NCBI GenBank assembly: GCA_041228285.1
Contig: CP166133.1
Location: 1,488,001-1,552,000, forward strand
Length of the DNA stretch: 64,000 nt
Source: Neisseriaceae bacterium CLB008
GTDB taxonomy: Bacteria; Pseudomonadota; Gammaproteobacteria; Burkholderiales; Neisseriaceae
Direction of reading: 5' to 3'
In this document: positions 17,637 through 24,908 of the stretch, in pieces
Numbering within the stretch: the stretch's first letter is position 1
Layout: each line of letters begins with the position of its first letter
Notes under the pieces: generated by a model
What the model was told of the DNA's origin: nothing
Seen by the model: the letters and a program-made list of their open reading frames with translations, nothing else
Databases searched by the model: none
Program-made: the position numbers and the translations under genes

Positions 17637-18746
17637 ATGCTTCAAAACAAATACACGCCAATTGAAAACGTTGATAAAAAAATTGACGTTATTGACCACA
17701 TTAATGATGACCACCTCTCTGAAGTGTTGAGCATTGCACGGGGTTACACCGCATTTAAGCACATCACCTCAGCTAAACTTATGGATATTTTTGAAGAAGG
17801 CATGCTGATATCCGTCGCCACAGAAACTGAGACCAAGGAATCCTTTATCCCTTTTCTCCTTAAAGGTGATTTAGAGGAAAACGTGCTTTATCTGGCCTAC
17901 AATGCCATGGTCAAACTAGGAGAGTCTCCCATCAGCAGCAAAAAACAATATTTTGAAGTATTGGAAACCAAAATGGTGAGCAGAAACATGATTCGTCTCA
18001 TCGTCAAAAGTGCTTTAAGCCTGCCCTTTGATCAGCCAGGCTACGCTTATCTTTTGTCACTAAGTAAGCTTGAAGCCATGCCGCAATCCATCAAACAAGA
18101 CAGTGAAAAACTGTCAAAACTACGGCAGTGGTTATACAAATTATTTCTTTGGCGCGTTCGCAAAATGTCTTCTCAGGATCGCTTAGAACGCATGCTAGCC
18201 TTTGCCAAAGATACTCGCTACTACACGCTTCGCGAGGCACATAAAAGCCAGCCTCAGCAAGAGTCCTATGACATTGGCCATATTGACATCTTTATTCATG
18301 GTGACACGCCAGGTGGACTTTGGGCCAAGAGCCTCAATCCTGGTGACATCATCCGCAGTATTTCCGAAACACCAGAGCGCTGTGATCACCTCACTGAAGG
18401 ACAAACTGTACTGATTGCCGATGAAACCTCATTGCCAACCGTCTTGGCACTGTTAGAGAACTGGCAGAATCCAATTAGTCCTTACATCATTTCGATTACG
18501 CGGCATGAAGATGATCAAGCTTACTTACCCGATGACATGGTAGCCGATCAAGCCAAGCTCTTTCGATTGCCAGCAGAGGACATCAGTACCACCGTCATTA
18601 AACTATTAGCTTCAATGCCACAAATTGATTCTGCCTGGGGGGCCATTGAAAACCTAGAAGCACGAGCCATACGTAAATATTTACGCGATGAACGCGGACT
18701 CAGCGGTCGTTTCAATCGCGTCAAGGCTTATTGGAGTCAAACTTAG
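17637..18746 (+). CDS. Siderophore-interacting protein (ferric-siderophore reductase) with N-terminal DUF2470 domain
   Basis: A 369-residue cytoplasmic protein. Residues about 18-100 resemble DUF2470 (VIDHINDDHLSEVLSIARGY), a domain found in heme-handling proteins. The rest is the SIP/ViuB fold: FAD-binding TRYYTLR near 193, GGLWAKSLNPGD, and the C-terminal WGAIENLEARAIRKYLRDERGL helix. SIP proteins reduce Fe(III)-siderophore using reduced flavin to release Fe(II). AAAGGA lies 5 bases before the ATG. Its presence implies that the ferrisiderophore reaches the cytoplasm. What the fused DUF2470 domain adds is unknown; iron-siderophore or heme binding is conceivable. Confidence 0.88.
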   Translation: MLQNKYTPIENVDKKIDVIDHINDDHLSEVLSIARGYTAFKHITSAKLMDIFEEGMLISVATETETKESFIPFLLKGDLEENVLYLAYNAMVKLGESPISSKKQYFEVLETKMVSRNMIRLIVKSALSLPFDQPGYAYLLSLSKLEAMPQSIKQDSEKLSKLRQWLYKLFLWRVRKMSSQDRLERMLAFAKDTRYYTLREAHKSQPQQESYDIGHIDIFIHGDTPGGLWAKSLNPGDIIRSISETPERCDHLTEGQTVLIADETSLPTVLALLENWQNPISPYIISITRHEDDQAYLPDDMVADQAKLFRLPAEDISTTVIKLLASMPQIDSAWGAIENLEARAIRKYLRDERGLSGRFNRVKAYWSQT

Positions 18747-18756
18747 GCTTAGGCGT

Positions 18757-18814
18757 ATCGTGCTTTGTTGCAACACTGTGATCACATTTTAAATTGCTTT
18801 CAGCAAGGCACGAT
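18757..18814 (+). other. Imperfect inverted repeat between SIP and DHB ligase genes
   Basis: Arms 18757-18767 and 18804-18814 pair with one mismatch across a loop of about 36 bases. No T-run follows. It may affect read-through into the DHB ligase gene, but the structure is weak. Confidence 0.3.
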
Positions 18815-18877
18815 CAAAAAGTCCAATACAAACAATGACAAACAATCCATAATTAATATTAAACAGGATAACCATAC

Positions 18878-20479
18878 ATGCATGCCTACAGAAAATCTAA
18901 ACACTATGTACCCTACGCACCCGAACGAGCTGAAGCCTATAGGCGAGCAGGTTATTGGATAGGTCAAACTCATACCGACTTCTTGCGCCAAACGCATGAT
19001 CAATACGGCCATAAGATTGCCGTTATTCAGAATGATCGGCAGCTTTCCTACTCTGAGCTTCATCAAAAGTCTTCCGCCTACGGCCATTACTTAACCTCTC
19101 AAGGCATTAATCAGGGTGATTTTATTATTCTTCAATCAGCCAACGTCATGGCTTTTTTTATTGCTCTTTTTGGCATTTTCCATGCAGGTGCACGACCCAT
19201 TTTTGCACTTGATGGGCATGGCGCATATGAAGTAGAGAATATTGCTAAAGCCAGTGCGGCAAAAGGTTATATTCGTATTTTATCTCAGTCTGGGGCTAAA
19301 GATGATGCGCCTACCATCGTTCATAAATTCGTTGAACCACAAAAGTCTCTAACCTATATACAAACCATTTATGGTCATGAGCCTTTGGAGTCAATGATGA
19401 CGTCTAGCCCAAATCATGTCTTGGATGAGCCACAAAAAGTATCGTCTGAAGATATCGCTTTTCTACAATTATCGGGCGGTACTACTGGCTTACCTAAGCT
19501 CATTCCGCGCACCCACGACGACTATTTATATTCTGTTCGGTGCAGTGTAGCTGTTAGCGGATTACACTCAGATTCAGTTCAATTAGTTGCCCTACCCATC
19601 TCACACAACTTCACCATGAGTTCGCCAGGTGTTTTAGGAGCTTTGTCTGCTGGAGCAACTATTGTATTGGCGGAAAACGGTAGCCCAGATAGCTGTTTCA
19701 CTTTAATTGAACAGCACAAAGTCACTCAAGTATCGCTCGTGCCATCATTAGCGCTACTCTGGCTAAATTCAGCATTAAAAGAAGACTATGATTTGTCTAG
19801 CCTAGAAGTCATACAGGTAGGGGGGGCTGAGTTACTTCCTGAAATCGCACAAAGATTGATTCAAACATTCAACATTAAGCTTCAACAAGTGTACGGCATG
19901 GCCGAAGGCCTGGTTAATTTTACACACCTAAGTGATGATCTTCATACTGTCATACATACTCAAGGAAAAAAATTATCACCCAGTGACGAACGCTTAATTG
20001 TCAATGATGAAGGAGAGCCCGTAGGCCATCATACTATTGGTCATATCTTGACACGCGGCCCCTATACCATTAATGGTTACTATAACGCCCATGACATTAA
20101 TCAAAATGCATTTACGGCTGACGGATTCTATATTACAGGGGATCTAGGCTATATAGATGAGCAGCAGAACATCGTGGTCACTGGCCGGGCTAAAAGCCAA
20201 ATCAATCGGGCGGGAGAAAAAATAGCGCCTAGCGAATTAGAAAACCTTTTAATCACTCACCCCTTAATTCAAAACGTAAACGTAGTGGGCATCAAAGATG
20301 TGCATTTAGGTGAAAAAATCAAAGTAAACATCATTCTGGCACGCCCCGAATCAACACTTTCCCTATTAGACATCAGAAAATACCTCATGGGCAAAAATGT
20401 GGCGCCCTATAAGTTACCTGATGTCATAGAAATAATGACATCATTCCAGCAAACCTTGATCGGAAAGGTAAAAAAATAA
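18878..20479 (+). CDS. entE: 2,3-dihydroxybenzoate-AMP ligase (stand-alone aryl adenylation enzyme)
   Basis: A 533-residue EntE/DhbE-type enzyme that adenylates 2,3-dihydroxybenzoate and loads it onto an aryl carrier protein. Visible motifs: SGGTTGLPKLIPR (ATP loop), the aryl pocket PISHNFTMSSPG, YGMAEG, TGDLGYID and the terminal GKVKK. Ser-Ser-Pro in the pocket fits DHB-specific enzymes; salicylate enzymes typically have Ala-Cys-Pro (family knowledge). The protein stops right after the catalytic-lysine motif, about ten residues earlier than EntE, at an A7 run; this may be natural or a frameshift. It sits opposite the DHB-synthesis operon but should work with it. Confidence 0.92.
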   Translation: MHAYRKSKHYVPYAPERAEAYRRAGYWIGQTHTDFLRQTHDQYGHKIAVIQNDRQLSYSELHQKSSAYGHYLTSQGINQGDFIILQSANVMAFFIALFGIFHAGARPIFALDGHGAYEVENIAKASAAKGYIRILSQSGAKDDAPTIVHKFVEPQKSLTYIQTIYGHEPLESMMTSSPNHVLDEPQKVSSEDIAFLQLSGGTTGLPKLIPRTHDDYLYSVRCSVAVSGLHSDSVQLVALPISHNFTMSSPGVLGALSAGATIVLAENGSPDSCFTLIEQHKVTQVSLVPSLALLWLNSALKEDYDLSSLEVIQVGGAELLPEIAQRLIQTFNIKLQQVYGMAEGLVNFTHLSDDLHTVIHTQGKKLSPSDERLIVNDEGEPVGHHTIGHILTRGPYTINGYYNAHDINQNAFTADGFYITGDLGYIDEQQNIVVTGRAKSQINRAGEKIAPSELENLLITHPLIQNVNVVGIKDVHLGEKIKVNIILARPESTLSLLDIRKYLMGKNVAPYKLPDVIEIMTSFQQTLIGKVKK

Positions 20480-20481
20480 AA

Positions 20482-20527
20482 ATTAAGCGCGTTCATGGCT
20501 TTATCAACAATCATGAACGCGCTTAAT
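20482..20527. terminator. Long hairpin between convergent DHB ligase and Cy-like genes
   Basis: A perfect 16-bp stem (20482-20497 with 20512-20527) has a 14-base loop and lies between two convergent genes. It starts 2 bases after the ligase stop and ends 16 bases before the other stop. There is no long T-run, but position and symmetry suggest bidirectional termination. Confidence 0.7.
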
Positions 20528-20543
20528 CATTCACTCCTTCTGG

Positions 20544-21806
20544 CTACAACAAAAGCCGGTCAATGTGCCTCGTAATGGCTTCATGGATAGACGCCACCAC
20601 TTCTTCTGATACCGCCTCCACAGCATAATCAACATCAATCAATAGGTGCCCTTCATGAGCGTACGACGAGCGAACATCCATCGCCACCTGAGGCGTCTGC
20701 GTCTGCCCCGAGGTGTAGCGAATGTACTCTCTTCGTGGCGGCCTTTGCCACGACAACCCATTAGTTAGCACAATAGGAAATGGCACACTGGTTTTCATTT
20801 GATCACAAATTAATCGTGCAATTTCAATACCAGAAAAGGAGATATGGGCAAGTGCATCAAAGGTCTCGACCTGAAGTACTTTCACTCTATCAAAGAATGA
20901 ATCTTCCTCAGCACCCTCATAAGTAATCGCTAAAACTGTTGAGTGATTACTGAGATGCTCCTGATATAAAGACAAGGAAACAGGCACAGCAACATACACC
21001 CTTCCCCCCTCGTTTTGAGCCGCTAATGCCTGCAAAATTATTCCATTAAGCAAAGCATTGGGCAATATACCCTGCTTTGCAGCAATCTGACTTAAGTGTT
21101 GCCAATCTTGCTGATCAATGACCTTCGTCTGTCGCTTATATTTTGAACAAATAATTGATGCTAGCGGCTTTAACCAAGGGAAATCCATTTCCTGCGTCAT
21201 GGTTTGCACTTTTTGTTGCCAATAAACGGCATCTTCAGGCTTATTTTCAAAGAAATCGATCTCTGACAACGCTCCTATCATAGGTGTTGTCTCTTTTTCC
21301 TCTAATAGGCCAAGGCAAGCCATATCATAGTGTTCAAACAATTCTGACAACAGCTTAGAGATTGCATATCCATCCAAAATTAAAGCGTCAAAGCTCACCA
21401 TTAGCATACTTTTATCAGCACCAACCTCACCATCTGGCAATTGAATCAACCATAGCTGCCAGGGGGGGCTTTTCAAAGCATGCACATAATGCTCATACTG
21501 TGCAATTAAACGATCTGCCTCCCTTACAGCCTCTACACGAGATTTATCTCTGAAGCAAATTTCAGTCAATTGCACCGCGCCTTGAGGCAAAACTTTTTGC
21601 GAAAAAGAGTCTGCGTCAATAAGGGTGCGAAGCGCTGCGTATTTTTGAACCAATATCAGCAAACATTTATGTAGTATTTGGCCATCAAGATCACCATTGA
21701 ACACCCTAAAATCATGCATGCCAACCCCGCCCAGAGGTAAGTAATGGGTACGCCCAATAATGTAAGCAATTTGTATAGGACTAAGTTGGCCATTATTAAT
21801 ATTCAT
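20544..21806 (-). CDS. Free-standing cyclization-like condensation domain
   Basis: A 420-residue single-domain protein of the NRPS condensation superfamily. It has Cy-type hallmarks: LSPIQIAYIIGR and LPLGGVGMHDF at the N-terminus, no HHxxxDG, and instead D140-ALIL-D145-GY-A148, so the usual Ser of DxxxxDxxS is Ala. The downstream Cy residues look retained: Thr in PIVLTN and Asp in TPQVAMD. It is the last gene of the DHB operon, with AAGGTG 5 bases before the ATG. Vibriobactin synthesis pairs two Cy domains in one protein (VibF) and uses a free condensation domain (VibH); here a lone Cy-like domain may cooperate in trans with the Cy-A synthetase. A scaffold or catalytic role cannot be told apart. 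Confidence 0.85.
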   Translation of the reverse strand: MNINNGQLSPIQIAYIIGRTHYLPLGGVGMHDFRVFNGDLDGQILHKCLLILVQKYAALRTLIDADSFSQKVLPQGAVQLTEICFRDKSRVEAVREADRLIAQYEHYVHALKSPPWQLWLIQLPDGEVGADKSMLMVSFDALILDGYAISKLLSELFEHYDMACLGLLEEKETTPMIGALSEIDFFENKPEDAVYWQQKVQTMTQEMDFPWLKPLASIICSKYKRQTKVIDQQDWQHLSQIAAKQGILPNALLNGIILQALAAQNEGGRVYVAVPVSLSLYQEHLSNHSTVLAITYEGAEEDSFFDRVKVLQVETFDALAHISFSGIEIARLICDQMKTSVPFPIVLTNGLSWQRPPRREYIRYTSGQTQTPQVAMDVRSSYAHEGHLLIDVDYAVEAVSEEVVASIHEAITRHIDRLLL

Positions 21807-21908
21807 AAAACACCTTTAAAATTAGAAGCAATATGCAAATAAATGCCATTGCTCTAAACCATGTAATTACGCCAAATACCATTTTATTCAAACATAGATT
21901 TAAAAATC

Positions 21909-22130
21909 TTACCTATTTTTTTGAGTGAGTTGAACCCAAGCATCAATAGTTGGTGATAACGCAAAATCTGTATATTTGAAACGTTCATTTGTATGCTTAG
22001 AAAATGTTTCTACTAATTGCATGATCGCCAATGAGTGTAGGCCAAATTCGATTAAATTATCCGACCCATTTATGTCATTAGCATAAATGTTCAATGTTTT
22101 ACTAATCTCGTCACGAATCATTCGTTCCAT
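21909..22130 (-). CDS. Free-standing aryl carrier protein
   Basis: A 73-residue acyl-carrier fold. DNLIEFGLHSLAIMQL carries the serine (near residue 33) expected to receive phosphopantetheine. In Escherichia coli this domain is fused to the isochorismatase EntB; here the isochorismatase lacks it and this separate gene follows the DHB dehydrogenase gene. It should carry DHB from the aryl-AMP ligase to the Cy domain. No phosphopantetheinyl transferase gene is visible in the window, so activation must come from elsewhere. Confidence 0.88.
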   Translation of the reverse strand: MERMIRDEISKTLNIYANDINGSDNLIEFGLHSLAIMQLVETFSKHTNERFKYTDFALSPTIDAWVQLTQKNR

Positions 22131-22194
22131 AATTAAATACTTTCTAACAAGGTCAAGTCACTCAATAGAGCGGCTATTAAAGTTTAATTAAATA

Positions 22195-22968
22195 TTAAGC
22201 ATTCAAAGTCGCCCCACCATCAACAATGATGTTTTGCATGGTAATGTGAGAAGCCATATCTGAAGCCAGAAACAAAACAGTTTGGGTAATCTCTTGGGTT
22301 GTCGCAATTTTTTGGAGTGGAATACCCAATTTATACTGATTCGGTATCCCCGAAATCAATTGTGAAAAGCCGCTTGGGCCGGAGGCCATCTCACGTAACA
22401 TAGGCGTATCTGTTGAGCCAGGGGATACTGTGTTACAGCGTATATTGTAAGGAGCCAATTCCAATGCAATACAATTTGTCAAACTCAAAGCCGCGGCTTT
22501 AGAGGCACAATAGGCTGCCATATTCAGCCGAGATGTAGTCGCTGCATTAGATGCAATTGTGACCATCACGCCTGAGGCTTGTTTTTGAAATAGCGGCGCT
22601 ATTTGCTGGGATAAATAAAAAATAGCAGAAGCATTACATGCCATGCTAACGGTCCAATCATCCTCACAAAGCTGCATCAACCCTCCGCTACGTAGCACAC
22701 CTGCTGCATGCACCAAAACGTCTATGCGAGACTCTGTTTGCAATAAACGCTCACAGAGCGCTTGAACCTCCGTATTCAATGAAAGGTCAACTGCTTCACA
22801 TTGAATATTTTTGGACTCCATGGGAAATACCCTATCCAAACCAATAACATGAGCCCCCAATTTCGAAAAAGCCTCTGCCACTTCAAACCCAATCCCACTA
22901 CCAGCACCGGTCACCCAAACGTTTTTTCCCTTAAAGTCTAATGCTGTGATGATATGGTTTAAACTCAT
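22195..22968 (-). CDS. entA: 2,3-dihydro-2,3-dihydroxybenzoate dehydrogenase
   Basis: A 257-residue short-chain dehydrogenase. The NAD-binding motif TGAGSGIG is near residue 20, a catalytic Ser is in TIASNAA, and the Tyr/Lys pair is in YCASK. It would oxidise 2,3-dihydro-2,3-DHB to DHB in the cytoplasm, the last step of DHB synthesis. Sequence alone would only say SDR; the assignment rests on the operon with isochorismate synthase and isochorismatase. The start overlaps the isochorismatase stop by 4 bases. Confidence 0.9.
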   Translation of the reverse strand: MSLNHIITALDFKGKNVWVTGAGSGIGFEVAEAFSKLGAHVIGLDRVFPMESKNIQCEAVDLSLNTEVQALCERLLQTESRIDVLVHAAGVLRSGGLMQLCEDDWTVSMACNASAIFYLSQQIAPLFQKQASGVMVTIASNAATTSRLNMAAYCASKAAALSLTNCIALELAPYNIRCNTVSPGSTDTPMLREMASGPSGFSQLISGIPNQYKLGIPLQKIATTQEITQTVLFLASDMASHITMQNIIVDGGATLNA

Positions 22969-23594
22969 GATGACAGCACCCCTTCAGTCTCTACAACCAC
23001 TCCTACCTTACTGGCCAAATAATTTAAAGCAGTCACATGTTCTTGTTTGGAAAAGTCGGCGATGGCATCCATCACCATAAAAGGCTTAACATCTCTCATA
23101 AAGGCATCTACTGCCGTAGTCACGCAGCCAATATTGGCGTAAATGCCACAAATCATCAGCTGATCCCTATTCGCCTTTTGTAAGCGCTCCTCTAAATCGC
23201 TGCGCTGGAAAGCACTGTAACGATGTTTAACCAATATTGGCTCTGAGTGAAGCGGCTTCAAATCAGCAATAATCCCTTCTAAATGCGTTAGGCCAGTCAT
23301 TCCCTGACCCCACATATCTGACAATAACGCCCGCTCCTGTGGCGTTTGAGCTGCTTTTTGAGCCGTATAATAAACAGGTACGTCATGCTCGCGACAAAAA
23401 GCCAGCACTTTAGCCATATTACGAATAATCAACTCAAGTAAAGCATTATCAGTGCCATAAAACTGAACGAAATAATCCTGCATATCATGGATTAATAAAG
23501 CGGCTCGATCTATGTCTAAGTGCCAGCTCACCTTATTCGGTACTATTTCTGAAATCGTTGGTAACTCATATGCCGGAATTCTGGGAATACTCAT
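22965..23594 (-). CDS. entB: Isochorismatase (no carrier domain)
   Basis: A 209-residue cysteine-hydrolase-fold protein. AALLIHDMQDYFVQFY holds the conserved Asp, and ICGIYANIGCVTTAVDAF matches the EntB isochorismatase domain. It converts isochorismate to 2,3-dihydro-2,3-DHB plus pyruvate. EntB is about 285 residues because it carries a C-terminal aryl carrier domain; this protein ends before that domain, which is supplied by a separate small gene two genes downstream. Second gene of the leftward DHB operon. Confidence 0.92.
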   Translation of the reverse strand: MSIPRIPAYELPTISEIVPNKVSWHLDIDRAALLIHDMQDYFVQFYGTDNALLELIIRNMAKVLAFCREHDVPVYYTAQKAAQTPQERALLSDMWGQGMTGLTHLEGIIADLKPLHSEPILVKHRYSAFQRSDLEERLQKANRDQLMICGIYANIGCVTTAVDAFMRDVKPFMVMDAIADFSKQEHVTALNYLASKVGVVVETEGVLSS

Positions 23595-23612
23595 TTCTTA
23601 CCTTTCCTCATT

Positions 23613-24761
23613 TTAGATAATCGAATCAATGATGACTTTCTGCTTATTCATGGTTTCCACCCATTCTTCTTCGGGATCTGATTCTGAGACTATCCCCGCG
23701 CCAGCATAGATAATAGCTTGATGCTCTTTAATTAAAGCACAGCGGATGGCCACCGCCCATTCACCATTGCCCTGAGCATCACACCAGCCAACAGCACCTG
23801 AAAAATAGTGCCGTGAAAAAGGCTCAGCTACTTGAATGAATGCCGCAGCCTCTTCTCTAGGCGTACCGCACAGTGCCGGCGTAGGATGAAATAATGCAAC
23901 AAAATCAAGGACGGAATAGTCATCCGCCACAACAGCTTTAACTTTACTGCCCAAATGCCATACTTTACTGGTGCACACCAGCTCAGGAGATTCAGAAACC
24001 GTCAAATTTGTCACCAACGGTGCTACTTTACGCACAATGTCTTCCACCACTAGTTGATGTTCATGCTTATTTTTCATCGAAGATAAAAGCATTGATGCAT
24101 TTAATTGATCCTGCTTAGGGTCTGCATCCCTAGGTGCTGTGCCTGCTAATGGAAAGCATTCAATGAGATTCCCCTCTTTGCGTACCAATAATTCAGGGCT
24201 CGCGCCAATGAATACTTGCTCCCCCACGACAGGAACCGAATAGGTATAGCAAAAAGGATTTTCTATCAATAAATGAGTTAAGACCTTGGCCATATTAACG
24301 GGATGATGCAACGTTAAAACCTGAGCCTGTGCCAAAACCACTTTACTTAATCGCTGCTGCTGAATGGCTTCAACGGCCTGTGTGACCGCCATCTTATATA
24401 CCGACTCCGACATTAAAGGCTGTCGATGCATAATGGCATTCGATACTGAGTTTGAAGGCATGGAAGCCCGCATCATGGCTAACAACTCATCACGCTGACA
24501 AAAGTAAGGTTGCTCAATGAGATACAGGCTAGCTGGCTCCATGGCATCAAACGGCATACAGCCTGCAATAATGGCATGTGAAGCAATAGCTGAATCAAGA
24601 CGGCTAAAGCAATCCCGTACCGTTTGAGTCAATTGGGATGAATTAATGTTAAACACAGTATTTGGTGGATAGGCCAGAGGCTTTAAATAGGAATGTGTAT
24701 AAACATTTCGCCATGGTGAAGCGAAGAGAAAATCTTGATTTGGATTAAAATTTATTGTCAT
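23613..24761 (-). CDS. entC: Isochorismate synthase
   Basis: A 382-residue chorismate-utilising enzyme. Typical motifs are KVVLAQ, FIGASPELLV, FPLAGTAPR, HPTPALCGTPR and YAGAGIV. It converts chorismate to isochorismate using Mg2+, the first committed step of DHB synthesis. The isochorismatase and DHB dehydrogenase next to it argue against salicylate synthase. It is the first gene of the operon starting at the second Fur box. No strong Shine-Dalgarno is visible before the ATG at 24761, though the promoter is good. Confidence 0.93.
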   Translation of the reverse strand: MTINFNPNQDFLFASPWRNVYTHSYLKPLAYPPNTVFNINSSQLTQTVRDCFSRLDSAIASHAIIAGCMPFDAMEPASLYLIEQPYFCQRDELLAMMRASMPSNSVSNAIMHRQPLMSESVYKMAVTQAVEAIQQQRLSKVVLAQAQVLTLHHPVNMAKVLTHLLIENPFCYTYSVPVVGEQVFIGASPELLVRKEGNLIECFPLAGTAPRDADPKQDQLNASMLLSSMKNKHEHQLVVEDIVRKVAPLVTNLTVSESPELVCTSKVWHLGSKVKAVVADDYSVLDFVALFHPTPALCGTPREEAAAFIQVAEPFSRHYFSGAVGWCDAQGNGEWAVAIRCALIKEHQAIIYAGAGIVSESDPEEEWVETMNKQKVIIDSII

Positions 24762-24780
24762 GATAAATAATAACGCTTAT

Positions 24781-24799
24781 GATAATGATTATCATTCAT
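24781..24799. promoter_or_regulatory. Fur box of the DHB biosynthesis operon
   Basis: GATAATGATTATCATTCAT matches the Fur consensus at 15 of 19 positions. It overlaps the -10 end and the likely start site of the isochorismate synthase promoter, an ideal position for repression by Fe-Fur. It also lies upstream of the divergent MFS gene, which may therefore be iron-regulated. Confidence 0.87.
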
Positions 24800-24826
24800 A
24801 ATAATACAAAGGAATACCTGTGTAAA
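24798..24826 (-). promoter_or_regulatory. Promoter of the DHB operon
   Basis: On the minus strand, TTTACA (24821-24826) and TATTAT (24798-24803) are 17 bases apart. The Fur box begins at the -10 element and covers the transcription start. Confidence 0.7.
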
Positions 24827-24908
24827 CAATTTAAATTTCAAAATCATAATAATTCGAAACTCACCAACTCATCGGAATGATCCTTCCTCAATATCATCTT
24901 CATAGGCA

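Noticed and set aside
18878..20479. Salicylate-AMP ligase as the identity of the aryl ligase
   Set aside because: The pocket reads HNFTMSSPG, the DHB type, and entA plus isochorismatase are present, which salicylate pathways do not need.
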